DNA of 38,135 nt, from the NCBI GenBank assembly GCA_020059745.1, contig JAGVBK010000002.1, forward strand, positions 168,301-206,435, read 5' to 3'. The number at the start of each line of letters is the position of its first letter. Within the stretch, counting starts at the first letter, position 1. Made by a program: the position numbers and the translations under genes. Origin of the DNA: Candidatus Shapirobacteria bacterium. Lineage in GTDB: Bacteria; Patescibacteriota; Microgenomatia; UM-FILTER-40-11. Shown piece by piece: positions 1 to 10,200 of the stretch. The notes beneath the pieces were generated by a model, which saw nothing but the letters and a program-made list of their open reading frames with translations, was not told the DNA's origin and made no database searches.

Positions 1-30
1 TAGGACTAATCCTAACGCTCCTCGGCAAAA

Positions 31-234
31 TTAGTCAGTAACGCAGGCAAAGGGATAAGGTTCCCTTGGCAAGGAAGGAAGGCTATTCTCCGCTGCCTTG
101 GGCAACCTTGGACACCCGCGACACTGATTGAGACAATCCGCACCGTTGTCCAACTGTTTGATGCAGCAATCCAAAGGACTACCGCACGGTAAACTAGGAA
201 CCCTGACTTCCCCGGTTCTAACCAGAACCTTCAT
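31..234 (-). CDS. Small cysteine-rich protein, unknown function
   Basis: A 67-residue protein that I do not recognise. It carries six cysteines in its middle, arranged CGSPLDCC and CLNQCRGC, plus one near the C-terminus. This spacing would suit a small metal-binding or disulphide-rich fold. There is no signal peptide or membrane segment. The ATG at 234 is preferred over an in-frame GTG at 243 because a strong Shine-Dalgarno (AAGGAGGTG, 241-249) lies 6 nt upstream of it and would overlap the GTG. A good sigma-70-type promoter lies further upstream at 290-319. Codon use is less A-rich than in the neighbours. The promoter plus ribosome-binding site are the main reason to believe the gene. Function is unknown. 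Confidence 0.55.
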   Translation of the reverse strand: MKVLVRTGEVRVPSLPCGSPLDCCIKQLDNGADCLNQCRGCPRLPKAAENSLPSLPREPYPFACVTD

Positions 235-289
235 TCCCCCCACCTCCTTATGGGCTAACTTGATAGCGCCATTGCAATCAAGTAGGCAA

Positions 290-319
290 ATTTTAAAAAA
301 AATGAAAAAACTGTGTCAA
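290..319 (-). promoter_or_regulatory. Promoter of the small cysteine-rich gene
   Basis: On the minus strand, a perfect -35 TTGACA (319-314) is followed by an 18-bp T-rich spacer and a -10 TAAAAT (295-290). A leader of about 50 nt follows and ends in a strong Shine-Dalgarno. Read directly from sequence; not tested. Confidence 0.55.
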
Positions 320-388
320 GTTTACCGATAAGGAATGGTATAATTAAAATGGCGGAATTTGAGAAACTTTTTTAAGGTTTAGCTTTTT

Positions 389-973
389 TCACTCTTCTCC
401 AACCATAAGCATCTCTTCTACTCTTTTGTATTGCGTGATCTCGTCATTCTTAAACCAAAGCTCTATTTCAAGCTCAGCTTCTTCAGGAGCACCTGAAGCA
501 TGAATCAGGTTATAGACTGACCTTCTTTTAACATTGGAAAGAAAAGGCGAATCAAAGCTGTAGTCGCCTCTAATGGTTCCTGGCTGGGCTGATTGGGGAA
601 ATGTACTGCCAACCATTTTTCTGACGATAGAAACCGCTCCAGGCGCTTCAAGAATCATTGCTACCACTGGTCCTTCGGTCAAATACTCAACGTTCCAACT
701 TTGCACCATCTCTCCTATTTCCTTGTTGGACATTTTGTTAATTTCTTCTCCCGGATCATAGCCTTGCTCCTGATAGAATTCCTTAAGTTTTTTACCGACA
801 TTTTCAAACCATTCATCACTATAACCGTAGTGCTTAGAGGCAAATTCCTTGTCAACTTTTACCATTTTCATTGCCACCAGCTTAAGCCCGGCTTTTTCAA
901 ACCTGCTTATGATCTCACCAATTAAGCCTCTTTTAACACCATCAGGTTTAACTAAAACAACTGTTCTTTCCAT
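389..973 (-). CDS. ndk: Nucleoside diphosphate kinase (with insertion)
   Basis: Transfers the gamma-phosphate between nucleoside triphosphates and diphosphates in the cytoplasm through a phosphohistidine. The N-terminus TVVLVKPDGVKRGLIGEI is the family signature. The catalytic histidine is H158 in NLIHASG, followed by the conserved EEAELEIELWF segment. At 194 residues it is about 45-50 longer than a typical bacterial NDPK. The extra length is a charged insertion around residues 52-92, between the HYGYS segment and YLTEGPVVAMI, i.e. near the Kpn-loop side of the fold. The usual HGSD is HASG here. It has a Shine-Dalgarno (AAAGGAG, 978-984), unlike many genes in the window, and its own promoter. 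Confidence 0.95.
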   Translation of the reverse strand: MERTVVLVKPDGVKRGLIGEIISRFEKAGLKLVAMKMVKVDKEFASKHYGYSDEWFENVGKKLKEFYQEQGYDPGEEINKMSNKEIGEMVQSWNVEYLTEGPVVAMILEAPGAVSIVRKMVGSTFPQSAQPGTIRGDYSFDSPFLSNVKRRSVYNLIHASGAPEEAELEIELWFKNDEITQYKRVEEMLMVGEE

Positions 974-1007
974 AAAGCTCCTTTTTAAAAAAAATTATGA
1001 TAGAAAG

Positions 1008-1036
1008 ATTTTAGCACTCAAAAAGCCCTGAGGCAA
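1008..1036 (-). promoter_or_regulatory. ndk promoter
   Basis: On the minus strand: -35 TTGCCT (1036-1031), 17-bp spacer, then extended -10 TGC-TAAAAT (1016-1008). About 34 nt separate the -10 from the ndk ATG, leaving room for the Shine-Dalgarno. Confidence 0.5.
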
Positions 1037-1043
1037 GAAAGAT

Positions 1044-2411
1044 TTAGTCTACTCTTTTGACATTTTCCTTAGGCAGCCAGCCGGTTAAGCCAATTGGAAG
1101 CTCCACCCGATACCAGCGGGAAACTTCTTCCAAAACTGTAAACTGCTCACCTTCAGTGGCAGAATAAACAACTTTTGATTCAAGCTCCGGTTTTTCGTAA
1201 ATGTGGTAAAACTTTTCTCCCGCTTCGTCTTCAACCACCAAAGGAATGAACTTTTCCACATTGGGCTCACTTGTTTCAGCTCCCGCCACCTCAGGAGCTG
1301 CTTCTGCCTGGGCTTCTTCAACAGGTTCTGTTTCCTCTCCCATTATTCTTCCGCTTTCCTCCTTAGCTAAAGGAGCAGTCTCCTCACTTCCTTTGTTAGT
1401 TAAAGATAAGACCAGAAGTGTCACCCCTACCGTAAGAGAGATAAGCAAAATCCCAGCAGCAGAAGCAAAAAGAATAATTTTCTTTTTCTTGTCTTTTGTT
1501 TTAAGAGCAAATAAGGTTAAGCTGATAACTATTGCAGTGACCAAAAGCCCGGAAACTAAAGGCAAGACCAGCTTTTTAGGAACAGAGATTTTTTTGACTA
1601 CATCGGCAATTGAAGCTGACTGCTTTTTTTCTGCCTGAGGAACTGCTCCCAAAATTCTGAAAACAACTTTTTCCTCCCTTAAAACCTTGCTTCCTAAAAA
1701 TACTTTTACCACGCCAAAGTATTCTCCCTGAGGCACGCTTGGCCTGAACCTGGCAAAAACTTCCTTCGTTTCCATCTCGGGAATTGAGTCAACAACGTCT
1801 GACTCGATTGTTTCCAGGTGTTTACTGTTAAGATCAGTGATGGCAATCTCTGCTCTTGGAGAAGCAGGGGTGTTACCCCTGTTTTCTATTAAAAGGGAAA
1901 CTTCCAAAAGCTGGCCCGGCTTAACATCCTCTTTAACCGTAATTGCCCTTACTAGAAGATCGGCTAAGCTAATCTCTGTAGTCACCAAATTAACCTCAAG
2001 CCTGGCTCCCTTAACCACGGAAACCCCACCTTCTTCCGGACCGCCGGCATTGTGGGCCTTAACCCTTATGGCACCGCTGTACCTTTTGTAAGGTGCGTCC
2101 TCGGGAATATCAAAAATGGCTTTCATCTTGTAAATCTTCTGGCCCTTTTTAAAGATAAACTTGTTCCCCGGTTCAAAAGTAATCCACTGGTTCATCTCCT
2201 CAAGGTCCGGCTCAACCACAATCTCAAGGTCTTCAACGGGATCAGAACGGGAAAGAGTGATCTCTTTAACAAAATAGGAGCCTGGTTTCAGATATTCGTT
2301 TTTAATAATGGCCGGAGAAACACCAAAGCCTGCCCAGGCTTCTTTTGCAAAAACAAAGAGAAGTAATAAAAAGGAAATAGGAAAAGCTAGTTTTTTTATT
2401 TTTTGTTTCAC
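1044..2411 (-). CDS. Exported DUF916-like membrane protein with C-terminal SH3 domain
   Basis: A 455-residue exported protein. Residues 1-27 form a signal peptide ending AWAG. Residues 28-270 hold two beta-sandwich segments: a DUF916/WxL-interacting-type domain (FGVSPAIIKNEYLKPGSYF) and a CARDB-like domain (IENRGNTPASPRAEI). Two membrane helices follow (about 281-304 and 312-338), then an E/A/P-rich linker and a bacterial SH3 domain at about 390-455 (VYSATEGEQFTVLE ... WYRVELP ... GWLPKENV). The predicted topology puts both ectodomains outside. SH3b domains usually bind cell-wall polymer, so it could tie the two large exported proteins encoded upstream to the envelope; that is inference. The start is GTG at 2411, with no clear Shine-Dalgarno. 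Confidence 0.75.
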   Translation of the reverse strand: MKQKIKKLAFPISFLLLLFVFAKEAWAGFGVSPAIIKNEYLKPGSYFVKEITLSRSDPVEDLEIVVEPDLEEMNQWITFEPGNKFIFKKGQKIYKMKAIFDIPEDAPYKRYSGAIRVKAHNAGGPEEGGVSVVKGARLEVNLVTTEISLADLLVRAITVKEDVKPGQLLEVSLLIENRGNTPASPRAEIAITDLNSKHLETIESDVVDSIPEMETKEVFARFRPSVPQGEYFGVVKVFLGSKVLREEKVVFRILGAVPQAEKKQSASIADVVKKISVPKKLVLPLVSGLLVTAIVISLTLFALKTKDKKKKIILFASAAGILLISLTVGVTLLVLSLTNKGSEETAPLAKEESGRIMGEETEPVEEAQAEAAPEVAGAETSEPNVEKFIPLVVEDEAGEKFYHIYEKPELESKVVYSATEGEQFTVLEEVSRWYRVELPIGLTGWLPKENVKRVD

Positions 2412-2448
2412 CTTATTTATCCATTATATATATTTAAACCAAATATAC

Positions 2449-4161
2449 CTACCAGTTTGCCGTTTCCCCCAGTTTGGCGGTAATGGTATTTTCTCCGGTA
2501 AAAGTCCCCGGCGGCGTACCGTCAGGAATTAAAAGCCCCCAATAGGTGCTTTTTGTCTGTGGAGTGCCAGAACTGGTAGTTTTTAGACAGTTAAGCTCCG
2601 CTTCGTCGGCTATTCCTGTCAGTGCCGTGGCTCCCCCATAGCCTGTAGCCGAAGATAAAGCCCACTTTTGGCTGCCAACGGCAATAGTACTTCCGGCACA
2701 TCCCGGGTAGTCAGTGCACATATTTGTACCAGAAAGCTCTTGGTCAAGCCCAACATTGCCTGTTGCTGTCACTATTGTAGTTGTTGAAGACATATCATTG
2801 GTTTGACCTACCGAAAGATTGCCGTAACCAATGGAGGCAGTCACATCAAAAGCAATAAGAGTATTCATCTCAACTCCGGTTGTTACCTCAAGGTTGTGAG
2901 CGACGGCATCGTCGTCAGTCGCTTTTATCGTGTCTTTCCAAGTTGAATCCGGATATTCTGTGCTTGCGGTGGTCGGGTCAGCATGATACTGAACATTTAC
3001 CGTACACTCGTAACCAACGCTTGCATCTGTTCCCCCGACGCAAGTATTTCCGGCAACAACCTCTGTACAAGAAATTTCAGCATAGCAGTTATTGTCATCG
3101 TCTTCAGCATTAATGTCGCACGCACTATAGCCTAAATCCGAACGGTAAAGGCTGGCAATTACCGAGGAAAGATCAGAACATCCATTGTTATCGGTTATTG
3201 TTGCCGTTAAAGCTACTGCCGTAGTGGTGTTTTCCGTTAAAGTAATATCACTTCCTCCGTTTACTGTGACCGAACTCACCACCGGCGCCACATTATTAAC
3301 CGTATAACTGCTGTCTGTCTCCTGGTTGGCTGAAGCGCCTAAGCCGTGGTTATCAAACAAGTACGCATAAGCGCTGTAAGACTGGTCTGCTGTTCCAACT
3401 GGAATTTGATACGAACAGCTTGGGTTGTTGGCAACCGCCGAGCTTGAACAATAAGTATCCTCTACTCCTCCGTCACAAGCCGTACCGCTTAGGCCTGCCG
3501 TTTTACAAATAACCAGAGTAATCGTGTCGGCGACCGTATCTTCATCGTTATCTAAAGTTGAGCTATTGGTTGTCCAGGTAACCGTGTGGCCAGGGTCGGT
3601 ACCGCCTACACCAACCGTATTGTTAATTGTATTTAAAATCGGCGGGTGGTTTACCTTAAAAGGAGAGCCTGTATCCCCGCTTCCGGTTGAAAGCCCGGAA
3701 CAGGCTGAAGCGCCATTATGGTCACATACATAGGCTACCCAGTCGTTGCTTTCCGCATCCCCCTGCAGTGCCGTATGGCTACAAGTAGCGTCTTCCCCGC
3801 TGGCAGTGGGATCGCTTACGCACCAAGCTCCTGCGGTACAAGTTGGCTGACTATTGTTGTTAGCAGTAATTCCTGTCCCTTTACAAATAGCCAGGTAATA
3901 ACTGTCTCCGTTTGAATCAGACCCTCTGGCCTGGAAAGTAACCTGCTCACCAACATCGGTCGGGCTGGTACCGCTGCTTTCCGGCGTTTCAAAGGGAGTA
4001 ACTGTAAAAGAAGGAGCAGAGTTGCCCACCGTAACCGAAGTAGAAACTGTTTCAGAGTCCTGGGCTAAAACTACCTGGTAAAAACCGGAGTTTAAAATTA
4101 AAAGAAAAGTTCCGGTTAAACGGAGAACATAAATAATTTTCTTTAACTTTTTGCGGTACAT
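2449..4161 (-). CDS. Exported Ig-like surface protein, paralogous to the C-terminus of the giant protein
   Basis: A 570-residue exported protein rich in Ser, Thr, Gly, Asp and Cys. An N-terminal signal peptide (about 1-33, ending VLAQ) is followed by Ig-like/cadherin-like repeats with paired cysteines (YLAICKGTG ... LVICKTAGL). The last ~270 residues resemble the end of the 2777-residue protein next door: shared elements are VNGG, LYRS, NNCY, HADPT, IKATD, MCTDYPxCxG, YWGxxIPDG and a terminal G-x-N-x-I-x-A. This points to a shared surface-sorting or assembly domain. There is no catalytic motif. The ATG at 4161 has no Shine-Dalgarno and lies 12 nt after a good -10 box, so the leader would be very short. 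Confidence 0.7.
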   Translation of the reverse strand: MYRKKLKKIIYVLRLTGTFLLILNSGFYQVVLAQDSETVSTSVTVGNSAPSFTVTPFETPESSGTSPTDVGEQVTFQARGSDSNGDSYYLAICKGTGITANNNSQPTCTAGAWCVSDPTASGEDATCSHTALQGDAESNDWVAYVCDHNGASACSGLSTGSGDTGSPFKVNHPPILNTINNTVGVGGTDPGHTVTWTTNSSTLDNDEDTVADTITLVICKTAGLSGTACDGGVEDTYCSSSAVANNPSCSYQIPVGTADQSYSAYAYLFDNHGLGASANQETDSSYTVNNVAPVVSSVTVNGGSDITLTENTTTAVALTATITDNNGCSDLSSVIASLYRSDLGYSACDINAEDDDNNCYAEISCTEVVAGNTCVGGTDASVGYECTVNVQYHADPTTASTEYPDSTWKDTIKATDDDAVAHNLEVTTGVEMNTLIAFDVTASIGYGNLSVGQTNDMSSTTTIVTATGNVGLDQELSGTNMCTDYPGCAGSTIAVGSQKWALSSATGYGGATALTGIADEAELNCLKTTSSGTPQTKSTYWGLLIPDGTPPGTFTGENTITAKLGETANW

Positions 4162-4173
4162 ATACTATATATA

Positions 4174-4203
4174 ATTAAATACTTTCTTAAGAAAAACTGT
4201 CAA
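4174..4203 (-). promoter_or_regulatory. Promoter of the 570-residue surface protein
   Basis: On the minus strand: -35 TTGACA (4203-4198), 18-bp spacer, -10 TTTAAT (4179-4174). The start codon follows after 12 nt, so the mRNA leader would be about 5 nt. Confidence 0.5.
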
Positions 4204-4211
4204 TAGCCAAA

Positions 4212-7200
4212 CTAGCTGCCGTCATCAGCGGTAGCTAAAATATCATTTCTGCCGATGTAAGAGCCGGTCTCCTTAATGTCTGGAATACTAATTCCCCAGT
4301 AAAGTGTTCCTGAAGAATCAGAAGGAGAAGTTGTTGGTTTGGTAAGGTTAATCTGAACCCTGGCCTCAGTACCCGAAAGACTAACTCCGTCGCCGAAAGT
4401 AAAGGTATTAAGTGAATACTGCTGGTTGGCTACGGTAATCATGTAACCAGTGCAGGTGGGATAATCCGTACACATATCATATCCGGAAACCATCATGTCA
4501 AGGTCAAAGTTGCCGGTATTGGTTATGATTGTTTGCTTGTTTGAGGTACTGTCTCCGGGCAAAAGCGAGCCATAATAAATTGACTCGTCAATACTTAGCG
4601 CTACCAATGAGTTTAAGTCTACCGCGTCAACCCCGCTATAATTCTCCCCTGTTTCTGTATAAGTGTCGGTTGCTTTTATCCAAGCCCGCCAGTATTGAGC
4701 TTCGTAAGTACTGCCCTCATCGGTGGGGTCGGCGTGGAAAAAGACATCAACAGAACAGGTGGCAGTGCAAGTATTTCCCGAACAATCAGTCAGTGAGCAG
4801 CTTGCATCTGAATAGCAGTTATTATTATCCGGAGTACAAGCTTCTGCCCCGGAAACGCCTGAACGGTAGAGCTTGCCGACAACGGTACTTATTTCCTCAT
4901 AACCGCCCGGGTCGGTGACCGAAGCTGTCCAACCCACCCCAACCGTAGTTCCTTCAATCGGCTGAATGTTTTGCCCTCCATTAAGAATAATTGATAAAAC
5001 CGTTGGCTCGTCGTTCATGGAAAATTCCTGAGTTGAGGACCAAACCCCTTCCGCATCCGAGTTATCCCAAAACTTAATCCGCCAATAATAAGTAGTATTG
5101 TCTGCCAAGGCAGAACCATTATAAATAATGTCTCCGCAACGGCTGTTCTCGTTGCAGGCGGTAATTCCTGTTTTGGTGCTGTCCCACATTTCCGCCACTG
5201 CCCAATCAGTATCAGTACCAACCTGAAGTTGGTAGTAAACTGCCGTATCTGAGGTATCAGGGTCGTCAAAAACAGCAGAAAAGGCCGGTGTGTGATCTAT
5301 AAGCCCGTATACCGGGCTGGTTTGGCCGGTTTGGGCATTATCGTTGTTGGCATGAGGTGTCTGGGGCGCACTTGGAGCTTCATTGCTCACACTGGCAACT
5401 GTTGTTAAAGCAGCCACATTGGTATAAGAGTTAAGGCCGCTGCCGGCATTGGCCACTCTAAAGCAGTAGGTAGTGTTTCCTGAAGCGTTATCCGTTATCT
5501 GGAAATTGTATTCTGCCTCAGTATACTCGTCATTTAAAAGAGAAATTGAATTTGTCTGACTTGAAGGATACTCAACCATTTTTCCTGAAACAAAAGTTGA
5601 TGCAGAAGAAGTAAGTTGGGCTGTGGTGGTATCCTGGTCGGAAAAATTGGTTGAAGTTGCCATAACCGCAACTGCGCTTCCTGCTGTGGTCGGAACATCA
5701 GAGAAACTGCCTGAGGAAACTGCCTCACAGCTGGCAGCTGCGCCTTTGGCTGCCACCTGAAGTCGCAAGTTAACAGTAGTTCCTAAGCCAACATTCTTTA
5801 CAGAAGCGCGCATCCTAATGTTTTCATTCTTTGCCACATCAGTGATGGCAGTGTCCTCATCCCCCTTCCAGGTTGCGTTCGCTGGCTGGCTTGTTTCTGT
5901 CCCTATCTGGGCTGTCGGTTCTATTGAAGCATATTTTCTTATTCTTATCCAGTCTACATAGACAGTGTGAGAATATCGGGATTTGTTTGTCACCACTATT
6001 CCAAAATATTTTGAAGTTGGCAGCGAAAAAAGCGTATAAGTCTTATCTGACCAGGTAGCACTAAAGTTTGTGCCGTCAGTACTTCTTCCTGACTTTTGAT
6101 TTGGGCCTGTATACCAGGAATACCTTTCCCATAAAAAATTAGAGGGGTTATTATCGTCTACAGACGAACCACCACTATCATCCATAACGCCATTAGTACA
6201 CCGCACTAAAGTATATCCCTGAGTGTCAATCCCAAATATTCCATTAAATCTCTGGTAACGGAAAAGATATTGATTACCCTCACCGGTAACGCCATCAGCA
6301 CAAAGACCTGAAGGATTTGCCATATCAGAGACAACATAGTTTTGCTGAATTACCTCGGCATACGTCCCCATGTCGTTAAATACACGGTCTGAATAAGCTT
6401 CAATAATGTGATCTGAAAAGGAAAAGGTATTTTTACTCATAATTCCCCTGTACTTAGCGGTAGAAGCACTCCCTGTGTCGGTAACCGAAATAGTTAAAAT
6501 ACCGTTAGAAACCGTCATTGTTCCATAGCTATTGGGGTTGTAATCGTTCCATTTGTTTGTGTCTATTGACGAACCGGTAAAATCATCAAAAAGCTCAAAA
6601 GTATTATCACCGTTGGCAGTACTACCGGCCTCTGAATTGCCGTAATAAAAATAAATGTCTTTGCTTGAGGTTGCCGGAAGAGAGGGAATCTTTACCCAAA
6701 CCCTGGTTGAGGTGGTGTTGCAGCCATATTCAATCCAGTGGTTTATCAAAGTAGTCTGGTCGTTGTCAGTGAAACGCATGTCAGCGCAGTCACTTCTTAA
6801 TTTGCCCTCACTTACTAAAGCACTTGTATTAAGAACAAAGGAAACCTGAAAATCAGACAAGGCACCGTTTGAATTGCCAATGTTAATTGATTTCCTATAG
6901 TCCCAACTGTCGTTATACCAGGTTCCCCCTACTCCATGAGACTCTCCACCGTCATCATTTGACCAACGGTAATGAACCTGGGTCAGGGTGGAAATGCACA
7001 TTCCTTCGTTAATTGTCCAGTTGGTGTTGCCAACATTATCTTCAGTTGAGTTGTCTGCCGCCAAAGCGACAACGGCGTTTGAATCCTCAACATCTGCATA
7101 ATCAATATCAGCCGAGCCGGTGACATTAATATCCCACTGGTTTCCGTCAGTAGTTGAGTCTAAAAATACTCTGCCGGTAGTACAGTTTGTTCCCTGAACA

Positions 7201-10200
7201 CTGAAAGTCCCTCCTACTCCGGTCATTTCCGTCTCATCAAATTTCATTTGTTTTCCAGCCGTGGCAATGGTCAGATTATGAAAAGGCTGAGTTGAACCAA
7301 CCCCTCCATACCAGATATTTGAAGTCTTGGTACTGTCGTCAAAAATTACTGTTCCCGAATTAGCAGTAAAGGTGCCATTATTGGTGAAATCTCCAGCAAT
7401 GGTAAGGGAATTTGAGGCGTGGGCTTTAAACGAACCACTGCTGGCAATGGTTATGTTACCGTTAACATCCAAGACCGCTGAATTCACCGAAGCATCGGCG
7501 GTGGCCATGACATCTGCTGATGTAACAGTTGGTTCTGTTGCCACTAAGTCTCTTAGGACAACATCATCATAATAGGAATTAAGCGCCGCGGGAGTTTCTC
7601 TTGCAGAGAGACCAATATAGCCACTGATATAGGTAGTGTCTGCTGAAGTAAAAACCTGGGTTCCATCATGGGTAACTGTTAAACCAGTACTTAAAGATTT
7701 AACCTTATAAGTGTGATAGCTTGTATCAAGAGAAATATCATATTTCCCAAGTTCGGTTTCAATACTATTAACCCATTTGTAAAAAGTGAAAGTAGTTGGA
7801 ACGCTCCAGCTAATATAAATTGGCATGTAATAACCACTCCTTATCCTGTCGTAGCTGGTGCCAACAGCTCCGTCCCAGTTAACTGCAATTTCAATATTTT
7901 GGGATTTTTTAGCCCTGACACTTACTTCATAACCAGCTGAAAAAGTAGTAGCTGACCTTAAATAAATTCTGTTAATTCCATCAGAAGTAATTTGTATCTC
8001 CTGATTGATTTCTGCAATACTTCCTCCACCGCCGCTAACGGTTTGCCATTTGTTTGAATCTATATTGTTATCACTAAAATCATCTGAGAATCGGTATACA
8101 TTGTCTTTATTGGAAGGCGGCATCCCCGCGCTTGCATATCCATAATAAAAATAATATTTAGAACTGCTTGAGCTTGCGCTAATGTCCTCCTGAAGCTTAA
8201 ACCAAACTTCAATACTTGTCGAAGTAAAGCTCACTAAATCCCGGTCAAGTTCAGTCCAAATACCATTGTTGTAGAAAATAATCCTGAAATCATTACCAGT
8301 CGAAAGAGAATTATTGTAAATTGCAGCTGCTTCATCTCCAGAGGCAGAATATTTAACCGAATAACCGGCAGAAACACCATTACCAACGGCAGTTGTTACT
8401 GTCAGTTGCTTGCTGTAACTGTAATTGCTGTCCCAATATGTTGAGGCGACATTTAAGTCGTTGTTAACTGTAGTTGTGCCGCTAGCAAAATTATGAGTGC
8501 TAGCGCCCGCTGGTTTTACGCCTAAATTATAGTAAGTTGCTACGGTTACATTTGTTCCATTTCCACCAGTGTAATTAACCGTTGAAGTATTGGCAAGAAA
8601 TATTCCTTTAGAAGTGAGATTGAAGGGTGTTCCTTCCCCTGATAAAGTTAAAGTATAAGAAGAAGCATCTAGAGTATCAGAATTAGTAGAGGAATCGTTA
8701 CCGACAGTAAAAGTGCCACCGATATTAACATTTCCTCCCAAGGTATATGTTGCTCCGGCTCCGGCCTCAGCGCTGGTTCCTACCCCTAGGTTAAAATAGG
8801 TTGCGGCAGCGATAGTTGTGGCTGCCGGAGCAACATAGTTGATAGTTGAATTTGAAGCATTAAAAGTTCCTCCATTAACACATAAAGGCATCACCGTTCC
8901 CGGGGCGTCGGTGCAAGTCGTACCAATACCCGAACCGGTTAAAGAAACCGTATTTGATTCCGGATTAAAAGTCCCACCTACACCGATTGAGGGGACTGTC
9001 ATATTTCCTCCGGGTGTGTAGGTTTTGCCTGGGGCAACCACTATTTTATTTCCCGAATTAACAGACAAAACCCCTCCGGTAACGGTGAACTGAATGTCTG
9101 AATCGCAGCCGGAATCACAAGTTTGAAGATTGGCATTTGTAACAGGACCCGAATCTTCGTGTGTTAAGAGTATCCTGTTTTGATACAAAGAAGTTGAAAT
9201 ATCAGAAGTAGTGTTAGACGCTCTGGCAACCGTGACTGCTTTTTCGGTTTCTCCATCAATAAATACTGTCACTACATCGCCAGCACTGCCAATAGTAACA
9301 TTACTGACGCTAAAGCTTCCGCCGACTCCGGTGCAAATACCGCTATAACTGCCGCTTCCGCCTACTCTTACGGAAACAGTCAGGTTGTTTACAGAGCAAT
9401 CATAAGTACTCAAACCCTCATCAGAATATATCACTCCTGAGACAGTTATCCCGGAAAGACTTGGAGTAAAAGGCGAACCGCTAACAGTAACGCCAGCATC
9501 ATAATTTCCATTACTGTCTTTCTGGAAAATTTTATAAGAGTAAGTGGTACCGTTTGAAACCGACGAGTCAGTACAATTAACTGAGGTAGAACTTGAATCG
9601 CCTGTCCTTACACAGGCAACCGTAGCCGTGCTGATAGTGTTACCAGCCGTATAATCTTGCCCTTCAACCGGAACTTCAGCGCCGGAAGAACCGGCAGTCC
9701 AGCGAAGAACTACTGAGCGGGAGAAATCAACACTTGAAGAAGTTGTCCAGTTAATTATCACTTGAGCATTACCAGCGCTTCCTGAAGTTGAAGTGGCGCT
9801 TCCAGGAGAAAGGTTGTCAATGGTAACCGTAGCGCTATCCGTATCTGTCCCGGCATGGGTTGTATTGGAACCGGTCCAGCTGGTAACTGTCCCTGTTATG
9901 GCATACTCTCCGCCCGGAACCACGGGCATATCCCCGTGGGCTTTAGGCGTAATTCTAATTTTATAAGTAGTGGCGGTAGTACCAACCGACAAACTGCATC
10001 CGGTAAAGTTAAGAGTCGTACTTGAAGGGTTAGTAAGGGCAGTACACTGGGCTACATTGCTTGAGTCGGTAATATCTGCCTGGCCGATTCCTGTGTAAGA
10101 GTTTAAGGTTGCGGTAACCGCAGTAATGGTGTCGGTGCCGGTATTGGTGGTAAAAGTAAAAGCGTCCAAATCAGTAGCCGAGCCGCCAGGGGCAACCGTT

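Noticed and set aside
336-344. Plus-strand extended -10 box TGG-TATAAT
   Set aside because: No -35 match and no plus-strand gene or recognisable RNA downstream; ndk lies there on the other strand.
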